From DASUPK01 sp963724665 (GTDB taxonomy: Bacteria > Actinomycetota > Thermoleophilia > Solirubrobacterales > 70-9): a stretch of DNA of 64,000 bases. The DNA is taken from assembly GCA_963724665.1 (NCBI GenBank), contig CAVRVH010000007.1, positions 372,001 to 436,000 of the forward strand. The letters run 5' to 3'. The number at the start of each line of letters is the position of its first letter. Position 1 is the first letter of the stretch. Below, in pieces: positions 8,230 through 15,716 of the stretch. Position numbers and translations under genes: made by a program. Below the pieces are notes generated by a model. That model was not told the origin of the DNA and ran no database searches. It worked only from the letters and a program-made list of their open reading frames with translations.

Positions 8230-10052
8230 TACTCGGTCGTCTGCTCCTCGCCAGCGGCGACGGTCTCTTCGGCTCCGTCGGTTTCATCAGCCTCTTCGGC
8301 CTCTTCAGCCTCCGGCTCTGCACCGTCCTCGGATGATCCGGCGGCGGTGTTTGCGGCCGCCGAAGATTCCTCCTCGCCTCGGTCGGTCTCTCCGTCAGTC
8401 TCGGGCTCGAGCTCCTGCTCGGGGCCCTCGGCCTCGTTCCCGGAATCCGGGACCTCGTCCTCCGCGCTCGCTTCGTCGGCCTCGGCTGACGCCTCCGGCG
8501 CGGCTTCCTCAGCCTCCGCCGGCTCCTCGGCCTCTCCGGCCTCTCCGGCCTCTCCGGCCTCTTCAGTCTCCGCCGGCTCCTCGGCCTCTTCGGCCTCGTC
8601 GGCCTCTGGCTCCTCCGGCCCCGCGTTCTCGTCGAACTGGCTCTCGGCCTTCTCGACGATCGACTTGACGGCGGCGTCGTCCGCGTCGCCACCGGCGAGC
8701 GTCGCCACCTCCTCGTCGCTCAGCGGGCTCAGCACCGCGACCTGATTGGTGCTGAAGCGGGCGAGCGCCTGATGCTGCGGCAGCCCGCAGAACTGCGAGC
8801 TCTGGAGGGCGGCGTTCGGACAGCGGCGGCCGGTCGTCATCACGGCCATGCAGCGCCCGTCGGCGGCCTCCTCGCCCTCGTACTCGATGTCGTCCTCCTG
8901 CTGGGCGAACTCGGTCTCTGAGGTGATGTCCACCTTCCAGCCGGTCAGCCGCGCGGCGAGGCGGGCGTTCTGGCCGTCGCGCCCGATCGCCAGCGAGAGC
9001 TGGTCGTCGGGGACGATCACGGTGGCCTCCTTGGTCTCGTCGTCGACGAGCACCTCGCGGACGCGCGCCGGGGAGAGCGCCTTGGCAACGAAGCGGGCGG
9101 GCTCCTCGTTGTAGGGAATGATGTCGATCTTCTCGCCGCGGAGCTCGGAGACGACCATGCGGACGCGCGAGCCTCGCGGCCCGACGCAGGCGCCGACCGG
9201 GTCGACACCGTCGGCGTGCGAGACGACGGCGATCTTGGAGCGCCAGCCCGGCTCGCGGGCGACGCCGGTGATCTCCACCAGCTTGTCTGCGATCTCCGGG
9301 ACCTCGAGCTCGAAGAGCTTCTTGATCAGCTCCGGATTGCGGCGTGAGACCACGATGCTCGGGCCCTTGGTGTCGGCCGAGACGTCGGTGATCACGGCCT
9401 TGACCCGCATGCCATGGTCGTATCGCTCGTTGTAGACCTGCTCGGAGCGAGGCAACAGGGCCTCGACGCGCTCACGGAGCTGGACCAGCGTGTAGCGGTT
9501 GTCGGACTGCTGGATGATCCCGGTGACCAGCTCGCCGACGCGGTCCTTGTACTCCTCGAACATCATTCCCCGCTCGGCCTCGCGGATCCGCTGGAGGATC
9601 ACCTGCTTGGCCGTCTGGGCCGCGATGCGGCCGAAATCATCGGGGGTGACGTCGCGCGTCTTGATCTGGTCCATGAAGGGCTCGAGGCGCTCGGGCTCGA
9701 GCTCCTCCTCCTCCGGCTCGCGTCGCTCGCCCGTCTCCGGGTCGACGCTCGGGCCGGTGGTCTGGATCTCGGGCACCGGCTCGCCGGCCGCCTCGGCGGC
9801 CTCGGCTACCTGGAGCTGATCCTCGAACTGCTCGTCCAGCAGCCTCTTTTCGAGGTCCTCGGGGACCATCAGCTCGTAGACGCGGAAGTCGGCGCTCGAG
9901 TGATCGAGCTCGACCTTGGCGTACTTGGCGGCACCGGGGGTCTTCTTGTAGGCCGAGAGCAGCGCGTCCTGAAGGGCGTCCATCAGGGTGTCAGCCGCAA
10001 TCCCCTTCTCCTGCTCGAGCATCTTCACGGCGTCGACGATTTCCTGGGTCAT
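8229..10052 (-). CDS. nusA: NusA with a C-terminal Cys/His motif and acidic tail
   Basis: A 607-residue NusA, longer than usual. It has the N-terminal RNA polymerase-binding domain (about 1-170, with an acidic insert at about 80-125), S1 (about 172-240), KH1 with GPRG at 291-294 and KH2 with GRDG at 357-360. It controls pausing, termination and antitermination. After KH2 come a Cys/His motif (Cys401, Cys411, Cys422, His427), as in small zinc-binding modules, and about 150 residues dominated by Glu and Ala. It overlaps rimP by four bases and infB by one. The usual ylxR gene between nusA and infB is absent. The extra module and tail are the odd features. Confidence 0.95.
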   Translation of the reverse strand: MTQEIVDAVKMLEQEKGIAADTLMDALQDALLSAYKKTPGAAKYAKVELDHSSADFRVYELMVPEDLEKRLLDEQFEDQLQVAEAAEAAGEPVPEIQTTGPSVDPETGERREPEEEELEPERLEPFMDQIKTRDVTPDDFGRIAAQTAKQVILQRIREAERGMMFEEYKDRVGELVTGIIQQSDNRYTLVQLRERVEALLPRSEQVYNERYDHGMRVKAVITDVSADTKGPSIVVSRRNPELIKKLFELEVPEIADKLVEITGVAREPGWRSKIAVVSHADGVDPVGACVGPRGSRVRMVVSELRGEKIDIIPYNEEPARFVAKALSPARVREVLVDDETKEATVIVPDDQLSLAIGRDGQNARLAARLTGWKVDITSETEFAQQEDDIEYEGEEAADGRCMAVMTTGRRCPNAALQSSQFCGLPQHQALARFSTNQVAVLSPLSDEEVATLAGGDADDAAVKSIVEKAESQFDENAGPEEPEADEAEEAEEPAETEEAGEAGEAGEAEEPAEAEEAAPEASAEADEASAEDEVPDSGNEAEGPEQELEPETDGETDRGEEESSAAANTAAGSSEDGAEPEAEEAEEADETDGAEETVAAGEEQTTE

Positions 10053-10486
10053 GCGACCTCCTCGGGGACAAGATTTGAACGGCGGACGCTTTGCAATGGG
10101 ATCGTGACCGCCCCGTCTGGAGCCTCGACGCTGACACGCTCGTCATCCGCGGCGGTCAGGGTCCCGGTGAAGCTCGATCGCCCGGCGATCTCCTCGCTCG
10201 TCTTGACGCGAACCCGGTTGCCGAGGAAGCGACGGAAGTGCTCCGGCTTGGTCAGTGGGCGCTCGGGGCCCGGCGATGAGACCTCCAGGGACCAGTCCTC
10301 GAGCAGATCGCCGAGAACGCCCGTGACCCGCTCGCAGAGAGCGATGTCGACGCCCTCGGGGCTGTCGATCACCAGACGCAGCCGCTCGGCGGCTGGCCGC
10401 TCGAGCGCGAGCAGCTCGACGTCCGGCTCCTGATCTCGGAGCCGAGTCTCTACGTTTGACTGGATTTGCTGGAGTTCTTTGTCCAT
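10049..10486 (-). CDS. rimP: ribosome maturation factor RimP
   Basis: A 145-residue RimP from the ATG at 10486; a TTG four codons upstream is in frame but lies in the U-tract of the terminator, so it is less likely. Family features are the central strand LRLVIDSPEGVDIALCERV and the signature LEVSSPGPERPL, followed by an SH3-like C-terminal domain (VRVKT, FTGTL). RimP helps 30S maturation. It heads the rimP-nusA-infB operon and overlaps nusA by four bases (ATGA). A terminator-like hairpin sits directly upstream, suggesting attenuation. Confidence 0.93.
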   Translation of the reverse strand: MDKELQQIQSNVETRLRDQEPDVELLALERPAAERLRLVIDSPEGVDIALCERVTGVLGDLLEDWSLEVSSPGPERPLTKPEHFRRFLGNRVRVKTSEEIAGRSSFTGTLTAADDERVSVEAPDGAVTIPLQSVRRSNLVPEEVA

Positions 10487-10496
10487 TTGTGGGCCC

Positions 10497-10521
10497 AAAA
10501 AAAGGCGGGCGCTCGCCCACC
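10497..10521 (-). terminator. intrinsic terminator / candidate attenuator before rimP
   Basis: On the minus strand GGTGGGC, a GAGC loop and GCCCGCC form a seven-pair stem (one G-U wobble), followed at once by seven T residues ending 10 bases before the rimP ATG. It lies downstream of dtd, so it could end that transcript. It also lies inside the leader of the promoter predicted at 10562-10590, so it could attenuate rimP-nusA-infB. Confidence 0.7.
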
Positions 10522-10561
10522 TTTCGACACGCGGATAGGTGCGAAAAAAGGTTCCGAAGCG

Positions 10562-10590
10562 AGTATAGCCCTGCCTGGCTAGACCTCCAA
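10562..10590 (-). promoter_or_regulatory. predicted sigma-A promoter for rimP-nusA-infB
   Basis: On the minus strand TTGGAG (10590-10585), a 17-base spacer and TATACT (10567-10562) form a good housekeeping promoter. The -10 is close to consensus; the -35 matches in its TTG. The expected start near 10555 gives a leader of about 70 bases that contains the terminator hairpin. The -35 lies inside the dtd 3' end. Confidence 0.55.
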
Positions 10591-10995
10591 CATGACTGTT
10601 ACAGGCCCGTCGTTGACCAAGGCAACGCCCATGCAGGCCCCGAACACGCCCTTCTTCGCGTCCGCCCGATCGCAGAAGCGGTCATAGAGCGGCTCGGCCT
10701 GATCGCCCGGCGCGGCCCGGATGTAGCTCGGCCGAGTTCCCTTCTTCGTGTCTCCATACAGCGTGAACTGGCTGACGCAGAGGATCTCGCGGTCGCCGAG
10801 CGGCTCGTTCATCTTCCCGTCGGCGTCGTCGAAGATCCGCATGGCGCGCACCTTCTCCGCGAGCCGGTCGGCCTCGGCTTTCGTGTCATCCCGCGAGACG
10901 CCGAGCAGCACCAGCATGCCCGGCCCGATCTGAGCGACCCTCTCCCCTTCCACGTCGACGGCGGCCTGGCTGACGCGCTGGACCAGGGCCCTCAC
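10579..10995 (-). CDS. dtd: D-aminoacyl-tRNA deacylase
   Basis: A 138-residue DTD. It starts MRALVQRVSQAAV and has the two active-site signatures: SQFTLYGDTKKGTRP (SQxT motif) and NDGPVTVMLE (GPxT motif) at the C-terminus. It removes D-amino acids, and glycine from tRNA-Ala, protecting translation. It overlaps the ureohydrolase-like gene upstream by four bases. Length is normal, and no key residue is missing. Confidence 0.95.
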   Translation of the reverse strand: MRALVQRVSQAAVDVEGERVAQIGPGMLVLLGVSRDDTKAEADRLAEKVRAMRIFDDADGKMNEPLGDREILCVSQFTLYGDTKKGTRPSYIRAAPGDQAEPLYDRFCDRADAKKGVFGACMGVALVNDGPVTVMLEV

Positions 10996-11867
10996 GGCTC
11001 TCGCGCAATCCGCTCGGCCACTGCCTCGAGAAGGCGCATCGCGATCGGTGGGACCCGCCCGTCAGAGTCGACCTCCGGGTCGTAGGCCGTCAGCGAGACG
11101 CCCCGAACCGGACAGGCCTCCAACAGCGAGCGGACCTGCGCCTCGAGCTGGGCGGCGCTGAGGCCATCGGAAGCGCTGTAGATGTTGACCTTGGCCTCCC
11201 CGGAGTCGAGCACGTCGAGGTCCACGTGGAGATACAGGCCCGTGGGGGCCGGGTCCAGTTCTCCGACCGCGTGAGCGACGGCGTCATCGGCGTCGATCTC
11301 TGACGGCGGTAGATGACGCACCTCCGACTGCTCCAGCCGCTGCTGCTCCAGTTGATCGAAGTCGCGGGCGCCCGCGAGAACGACAGCGCTTTTCGGCACG
11401 GCCGAGCCCTCCATCGAGCCCCGGCTCAACGCCTGCCACCCGTCGCCGGTCAGCATGGCCAGGCCCATGCCGTCGAAGTAGCCGTCGACGCTCGAGTCCG
11501 GGGTGTTGAAGTCACCGTGAGCGTCGAACCAGACGACGCCGGGCGACGACTCGCCCATGCCCGCGACCATTCCCAGGCCCGCGAAACAACTGCCCGAGAG
11601 CAGAACGGGAAACGCACCGTCGGCGATCGCCTCCCCAGCGCGGGCGGCCACCAGCCGGATCAGCTCGAAGCCGGCGCCGGCCTCGCTGGCTCCGCTTGCG
11701 TCGCGTTGGTGCTCCTGAAGCTCAATGACCTCCAACCCGACCCGGGCTCCATGACTTCCGAGGGCCTTTTCAGCTCCCGCTTCGAGCAGCCGCTCCGGAC
11801 CACGCCCGACTCCCATCCGCGGCGCTCCGATCTCGTAGGGAACCGCGAGGAGACGGATATCGGTCAT
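10992..11867 (-). CDS. arginase/agmatinase-family protein with an altered metal site
   Basis: A 291-residue ureohydrolase-fold protein. It keeps the DAHGDFN motif (about residues 124-130) and HVDLDVLD (about 215), which carry most Mn2+ ligands of arginases and agmatinases. The first ligand motif, normally GGDHS or GGNH-like, reads LSGSCFAG, with no histidine. The final acidic motif is present only as AYDPE. Activity on arginine or agmatine therefore cannot be assumed; related subfamilies use other guanidino or formimino substrates. It overlaps dtd by four bases and follows the TPR gene by eight, in an operon of translation and cofactor genes. Confidence 0.75.
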   Translation of the reverse strand: MTDIRLLAVPYEIGAPRMGVGRGPERLLEAGAEKALGSHGARVGLEVIELQEHQRDASGASEAGAGFELIRLVAARAGEAIADGAFPVLLSGSCFAGLGMVAGMGESSPGVVWFDAHGDFNTPDSSVDGYFDGMGLAMLTGDGWQALSRGSMEGSAVPKSAVVLAGARDFDQLEQQRLEQSEVRHLPPSEIDADDAVAHAVGELDPAPTGLYLHVDLDVLDSGEAKVNIYSASDGLSAAQLEAQVRSLLEACPVRGVSLTAYDPEVDSDGRVPPIAMRLLEAVAERIAREP

Positions 11868-11875
11868 CGGTCGCT

Positions 11876-12262
11876 CTACGTGCCGGCCGCAAGGCGCTCT
11901 CTGTAGATCCGGTAGTCGCGCCGCTCGGGACGCAGGTTCGAGGCGAGCGCCAGGTGATGGCGGGCCCGCCGGGTCTCACCGGTCTTGGTGAGAGCGCGGC
12001 CGAGACAGAAGTGCGCGTAGTCGTTGACGGGATGGGTCTCGACCACGGCCTCGAACTCGGTAGCCGCCTCCGCGTAGTGGCGAGTGCGGAAGAGAGCGCG
12101 GCCCAAGGCCTCCCGCACGGAGCTCTTCTCCGGAGCCTGGCGGGCCGCCTCCTTCAGTGGAACGGTGGCCTCTTCGAAGGAGCCGTCCTCGAGCAGTTCC
12201 ATCCCACGTCTGTACAGCGTGTAGAGGGAGTCGCTCCCGTCCATCTGCTCGTTCTGGGCCAT
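11876..12262 (-). CDS. small tetratricopeptide repeat protein
   Basis: A protein of about 128 residues, starting at the ATG at 12262 (an upstream ATG at 12298 is possible but less likely). At least two TPR units are clear: SVREALGRALFRTRHYAEAATEFEAV and AHFCLGRALTKTGETRRARHHL contain the A-x-G-R-A-L pattern at the expected 34-residue spacing. It probably acts as a protein-protein adaptor. Its partner is unknown. It lies 41 bases after coaBC and just before the ureohydrolase-like gene on the same strand. Confidence 0.75.
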   Translation of the reverse strand: MAQNEQMDGSDSLYTLYRRGMELLEDGSFEEATVPLKEAARQAPEKSSVREALGRALFRTRHYAEAATEFEAVVETHPVNDYAHFCLGRALTKTGETRRARHHLALASNLRPERRDYRIYRERLAAGT

Positions 12263-12303
12263 GGACCCAGTGTAAAAGGGCCGACAAGCGGACCCCAAAC
12301 GGT

Positions 12304-13569
12304 CTAGTCGCGGGGCTGGGCGCGGCGCGAAGCAGATCCGGATCGAATCGCCTCCACGCGATCGAGGATCGCGTCGGCGACCTGCCCCTTGGGGCCGAGC
12401 GGTACAGGTTGCTCTCCTGAGCGCTCGACGATCACGACTTCGTTCTCGGTGCTCTCGAATCCGATCTCCGAGCGGGAGACGTCGTTGAAGACGATCGCGT
12501 CGGCGCCCTTTCGCTTCAGCTTTTCCCGGGCGCGCTCCGGGTCGGGATCGGTCTCAGCCGCGAAGCCGATGATCGTCTGATCGTCGCGCCGGCGGGCCGC
12601 CAGCGCAGCGAGGATGTCCTCCGTCGCCTCCAGGTCGACCTCGAACCCGCCGCTGCCCTCGCGATGGATCTTCTCTCCCGCCGCACTCTTGGGCCGGAAG
12701 TCTGCTGGGGCGGCTGCCATCACCAGCACGTCGCTGGAGTCGAACTCGCGACCCAGGGCATCGGACAGCTCCACCGCGGTCTCGACGTCGACCCGCCTCA
12801 CCCCCGGCGCGGCCGGGAGGGAGACATTGGCGGCGACCAGGGTCACCTCCGCCCCGCGCCTCGCTGCGCGCTCGGCCAGAGCGAGGCCCATGCGCCCGGA
12901 CGAGCGATTGCCGATGAAGCGCACCGGGTCGATCGGCTCTCGCGTGCCACCGGCCGAGACGAGAACGCGCAGGCCATCCCAAGGGCCGATCGGCCCGGGG
13001 GCCGCCTGCTCGATCGCGTCGAGCAGGGCGCGGGGCTCGGGCAGCCGGCCGACGCCGTGCTCGCCGCGGGAGGCGAGGGCTCCCTCCTCGGGCTCGATCA
13101 CCGTGATGCCGCGTTGGCGAAGCGTCGCCAGGTTTGCCTGGGTCGCCGCGTCGCGGTACATCCGGTCGTTCATCGCCGGGGCGACGAGACGTGGCGCCGA
13201 GCAGGCGAGAAAAGAAGTGGTGACCATCGAGTCCGCGATGCCGGCCGCGAGCTTCGCGACCGTGTTCGCCGAGGCGGGAGCGATCAGGTAGGCGTCCGCG
13301 TTCGCGACGACCTCGAGATGGCCGATCGGATCGTGCTCGGGCATCGCATCTCCCGGGAATGCCCCTCGAGTGGGATCGCGCTCGAATTCGTCGGTGAGCA
13401 CCGGAGCGCCGACGATGCCCTCGAACGAAGCCGCGCCGACGAAGCGCTGCGCGTTCGGCGTCATCAGGACGCGGACGGCATGCCCCTCCTTGGTGGCGAG
13501 GCGCGCGAGCTCCAGCGACTTGTAGGCGGAGATACCGCCACTCACCCCGAGCAGGATGCGGGCCATCAC
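12304..13569 (-). CDS. coaBC: bifunctional phosphopantothenoylcysteine decarboxylase / synthase
   Basis: A 421-residue CoaBC. The N-terminal flavin-dependent CoaC half has LLGVSGGISAYKSLEL, the FMN-binding APASANTVAKLAAG segment and the PAMNDRMY substrate motif. The C-terminal CoaB half has VLVSAGGTREPIDPVR, GNRSSGRMG and a late KGADAIVFND. It makes 4'-phosphopantetheine for coenzyme A using CTP and cysteine. It lies 14 bases after rpoZ, the standard gmk-rpoZ-coaBC order. Two Met codons at the start are both usable. Confidence 0.95.
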   Translation of the reverse strand: MMARILLGVSGGISAYKSLELARLATKEGHAVRVLMTPNAQRFVGAASFEGIVGAPVLTDEFERDPTRGAFPGDAMPEHDPIGHLEVVANADAYLIAPASANTVAKLAAGIADSMVTTSFLACSAPRLVAPAMNDRMYRDAATQANLATLRQRGITVIEPEEGALASRGEHGVGRLPEPRALLDAIEQAAPGPIGPWDGLRVLVSAGGTREPIDPVRFIGNRSSGRMGLALAERAARRGAEVTLVAANVSLPAAPGVRRVDVETAVELSDALGREFDSSDVLVMAAAPADFRPKSAAGEKIHREGSGGFEVDLEATEDILAALAARRRDDQTIIGFAAETDPDPERAREKLKRKGADAIVFNDVSRSEIGFESTENEVVIVERSGEQPVPLGPKGQVADAILDRVEAIRSGSASRRAQPRD

Positions 13570-13583
13570 GCCCTCCTAGCTAG

Positions 13584-13820
13584 CTAAGCCTTGTACTCGT
13601 ACTTGAGCTTGCCCGCTGCCGTCTCCTCCAGGGCGATGGTGAGGTAGTTCCCGCTGGGAACCTCGACCATCGGCGGCGTGTACTCGCCGTATGCGCCCTC
13701 GGAGAGAGAGTGGTAGTAGGCGTTGATCTGGCGCGCCCGCTTCGCCGAGACCAGAACCGCGGCGTAGTGGGTGTCGGTGTGCGCGAGAAGCTTGTCGACT
13801 CTTGGCGTGATCATTGACAT
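13584..13820 (-). CDS. rpoZ: RNA polymerase omega subunit
   Basis: A 78-residue omega subunit. The MITPRVDKLLAHTDTHYAAV start, the SAKRARQINAYYHSL helix and the C-terminal PSGNYLTIALEE segment match actinobacterial RpoZ. It promotes assembly and stability of core polymerase by clamping beta-prime. It follows gmk by five bases and precedes coaBC. It is slightly shorter than some actinobacterial homologues but looks complete. Confidence 0.93.
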   Translation of the reverse strand: MSMITPRVDKLLAHTDTHYAAVLVSAKRARQINAYYHSLSEGAYGEYTPPMVEVPSGNYLTIALEETAAGKLKYEYKA

Positions 13821-13825
13821 GGGGG

Positions 13826-14386
13826 TCAGTGTAGGGATAGCTCGTCGCGGACGAGCCCCTCCAGTTCGGTGGCCGCTTTCTGCACCGCGTCGTTCACGAT
13901 CACGTGCGGGAACTCAGACCGTGCCCCCAGCTCGATCTCGGCTGTCCGCAGGCGCTGTTCGATCGCCTCCGCCGAGTCCGTCCCTCTTCCCTCGAGCCGC
14001 TCGCGCAGAACGTTCTCGTCCGGAGGCGCGATGAAGATCTGGACGGCCTCCGGCATCGCATCCCGGACCTGCCGGGCGCCCTGCACCTCGATCTCGAGCA
14101 CGACCGAGCGCCCCTCGGCCAGACGCCGGTCCACCTCCTCGCGGAGCGTCCCGTAGTAGTTGCCGCTGTAGCTCGCGTGCTCGAGGAAGTCACCGGATTC
14201 CAGGCGGCGGCGGAATTCCTCCGGCGAGAGGAAGAAATAGTCGCGTTCGTCGACCTCGCCCTGGCGGGGCTCCCTGGTCGTGGCAGAGATGGACAACTCG
14301 AGCTCAGGGATGCGCCCGAGCAATTGCTCGATCAAGGTTCCCTTCCCGACCCCGGATGGACCGGTGATGACGAAGACCTTCCCCAC
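13826..14386 (-). CDS. gmk: guanylate kinase
   Basis: A 186-residue GMP kinase. It has the P-loop GPSGVGKGTLI, the GMP-binding region SATTREPRQGEVDERDYFF, the conserved FLEHASYSGNYYGT segment and VVLEIEVQGARQV. It phosphorylates GMP to GDP with ATP and is essential. It lies 54 bases after mihF and just before rpoZ. Length and motifs are normal. Confidence 0.96.
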   Translation of the reverse strand: MGKVFVITGPSGVGKGTLIEQLLGRIPELELSISATTREPRQGEVDERDYFFLSPEEFRRRLESGDFLEHASYSGNYYGTLREEVDRRLAEGRSVVLEIEVQGARQVRDAMPEAVQIFIAPPDENVLRERLEGRGTDSAEAIEQRLRTAEIELGARSEFPHVIVNDAVQKAATELEGLVRDELSLH

Positions 14387-14440
14387 GGCGATTGGATCAT
14401 GACCGCCGGGACGGCCACGAAAAGCTCCTGGGTCGCCGCG

Positions 14441-14773
14441 CTACTTGCGCAGCTGTGCGACGAGTTCGGCGCGCTGGCGCTCGGAGAGGCCGCCGATGGT
14501 CTTCGACGGCGAGATCCGGCACTGGTTGAGGATCCGATTGGTCTTGACCCGGCCGTACTTGGGCACGGCCATCAACATGTCGATGACCTTGGCGGTCTGG
14601 ACGTACTCGGGCGGATCCATCAGCAGCGTCTGGATCTTGACCTTGTTGCCCTTGAGGTCGCGCTTCAGCTGGGCCCGCTTGGAACGGATGTCATTGGCCC
14701 TCTTGAGGGCTTCCATCCGCTGGTCCAGTGATCTCTCGGGGGCGGCGTTGGAGGACTGGACCGGGGCCTGCAT
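14441..14773 (-). CDS. mihF: integration host factor, actinobacterial type
   Basis: A 110-residue mIHF. The basic helix with KRANDIRSKRAQLKRDLK and the DNA-binding segment YGRVKTNRILNQCRISPSKT are characteristic. The protein is a monomeric nucleoid-associated DNA-bending factor essential in mycobacteria. The start is the ATG at 14773, placed eight bases after a TATACT -10 element, which suggests a leaderless mRNA. Its place between the pyr operon and gmk is standard; pyrF, often between pyrD and mihF, is not here. Confidence 0.92.
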   Translation of the reverse strand: MQAPVQSSNAAPERSLDQRMEALKRANDIRSKRAQLKRDLKGNKVKIQTLLMDPPEYVQTAKVIDMLMAVPKYGRVKTNRILNQCRISPSKTIGGLSERQRAELVAQLRK

Positions 14774-14781
14774 CGGGCGGC

Positions 14782-14810
14782 AGTATATCCGCGGCCGCAT
14801 TGAGCGGAAA
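14782..14810 (-). promoter_or_regulatory. predicted promoter for mihF, leaderless start
   Basis: On the minus strand TATACT (14787-14782) is followed after eight bases by the mihF ATG. A TTTCCG hexamer lies 17 bases upstream as a weak -35. Transcription would start at or within two bases of the ATG, giving a leaderless mRNA, which is common in Actinobacteria. Support is from the -10 match only. Confidence 0.35.
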
Positions 14811-14827
14811 CCCCTTTTCGCGGATTG

Positions 14828-14853
14828 TGAAAAAAACTCCCGTCTAACCGGAG
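14828..14853 (-). terminator. weak terminator after pyrD
   Basis: On the minus strand a short imperfect stem (CTCCG paired with CGGGAG, one bulged G) spans the pyrD stop codon and is followed by seven T residues at 14836-14830. It would end the pyrimidine operon. The stem is short, so confidence is low. Confidence 0.35.
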
Positions 14854-15716
14854 ATCCGTGCCAGCTCTCCGCCCAACTCCGCGGCGATCCTTGAGCCGGC
14901 GGCCGGATCTCTGAAGCTCTCGGTGCCGACGGCAACGATGCTTGCACCCGCACGCAACATCTCTGCGGCGTCGCGGCCCGTCGAGATTCCCCCCATCGCC
15001 ACCACCGGGATGGAGACAGCGCCGGCGACGGCGTGGACCTGAGCGAGCGCGACGGCCCGCACCGTCGGGCCGGAGAGGCCGCCGGTGCCCCCGCCGAGCC
15101 AGCGATCTCCCGAGTCGGGATCGAAGGCGACCGCGCGCAGGGTGTTGATCAGCGAGATGGCGTCCGCGCCCCCCTCCTCAGCCGCCACAGCGACCGGAAC
15201 CGGGTCGGCGACGTTGGGGGTCAGCTTCACGATCAACGGCTTGTCGGTCAGCGGTTTTATGGCCCTGAGCAGGGATTTTGCCTCATCAGGCGATTCCCCC
15301 ACGATCAGGCCGGACTTGACGTTGGGACAGGAGACGTTCAGCTCCAGGGCCGCCACCTCCTCTCGGCCGCCCACCCCGTCCACCAGCCGGCTGAACTCCT
15401 CGTGGCTCGTCCCCATCACCGAGACGATCAGTGGAACGGGCAGCTCGGCCAGCTGCGGCAGGTCGTGCTCGAGGAATCCATCGATGCCCTTGTTCGGCAG
15501 CCCGATCGAGTTGATCAGCCCGGATGGCGTCTCCCACAGGCGCGGCGGCGGGTTGCCCGCGCGCGGCTCCGGAGTGATCGTCTTGGAGACGAAGGCCGAG
15601 AAGGGGAACTCGTCGATGAGCGCGTCCCCGAAAGCTCTCCGGGCTGCGATCGCGTCGAACGTTCCCGACCCGTTGATCACCGGGTGGCGCAGCCCGATGC
15701 CGCAGAAGTCGATCAA
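14844..15716 (-). CDS. pyrD: dihydroorotate dehydrogenase, class 1B catalytic subunit
   Basis: A 290-residue FMN enzyme. ELNVSCPNVK carries the class-1 catalytic cysteine, preceded by NSIGLPNKG. PLIVKLTPNV and the FMN phosphate-binding glycines VVAMGGISTGRDAAEML follow. It oxidises dihydroorotate to orotate. Cysteine as base and an adjacent pyrK gene (four-base overlap) place it in class 1B, which passes electrons to NAD+ through PyrK; most mycobacteria use the membrane class-2 enzyme instead. The start ATG lies within the pyrK end. Confidence 0.95.
   Translation of the reverse strand: MIDFCGIGLRHPVINGSGTFDAIAARRAFGDALIDEFPFSAFVSKTITPEPRAGNPPPRLWETPSGLINSIGLPNKGIDGFLEHDLPQLAELPVPLIVSVMGTSHEEFSRLVDGVGGREEVAALELNVSCPNVKSGLIVGESPDEAKSLLRAIKPLTDKPLIVKLTPNVADPVPVAVAAEEGGADAISLINTLRAVAFDPDSGDRWLGGGTGGLSGPTVRAVALAQVHAVAGAVSIPVVAMGGISTGRDAAEMLRAGASIVAVGTESFRDPAAGSRIAAELGGELARISG

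Noticed and set aside
8510..8600. Tandem GGCCTCTCC-like repeats
   Set aside because: They are the coding repeats of the Glu/Ala-rich NusA tail, not a separate repeat element or CRISPR.
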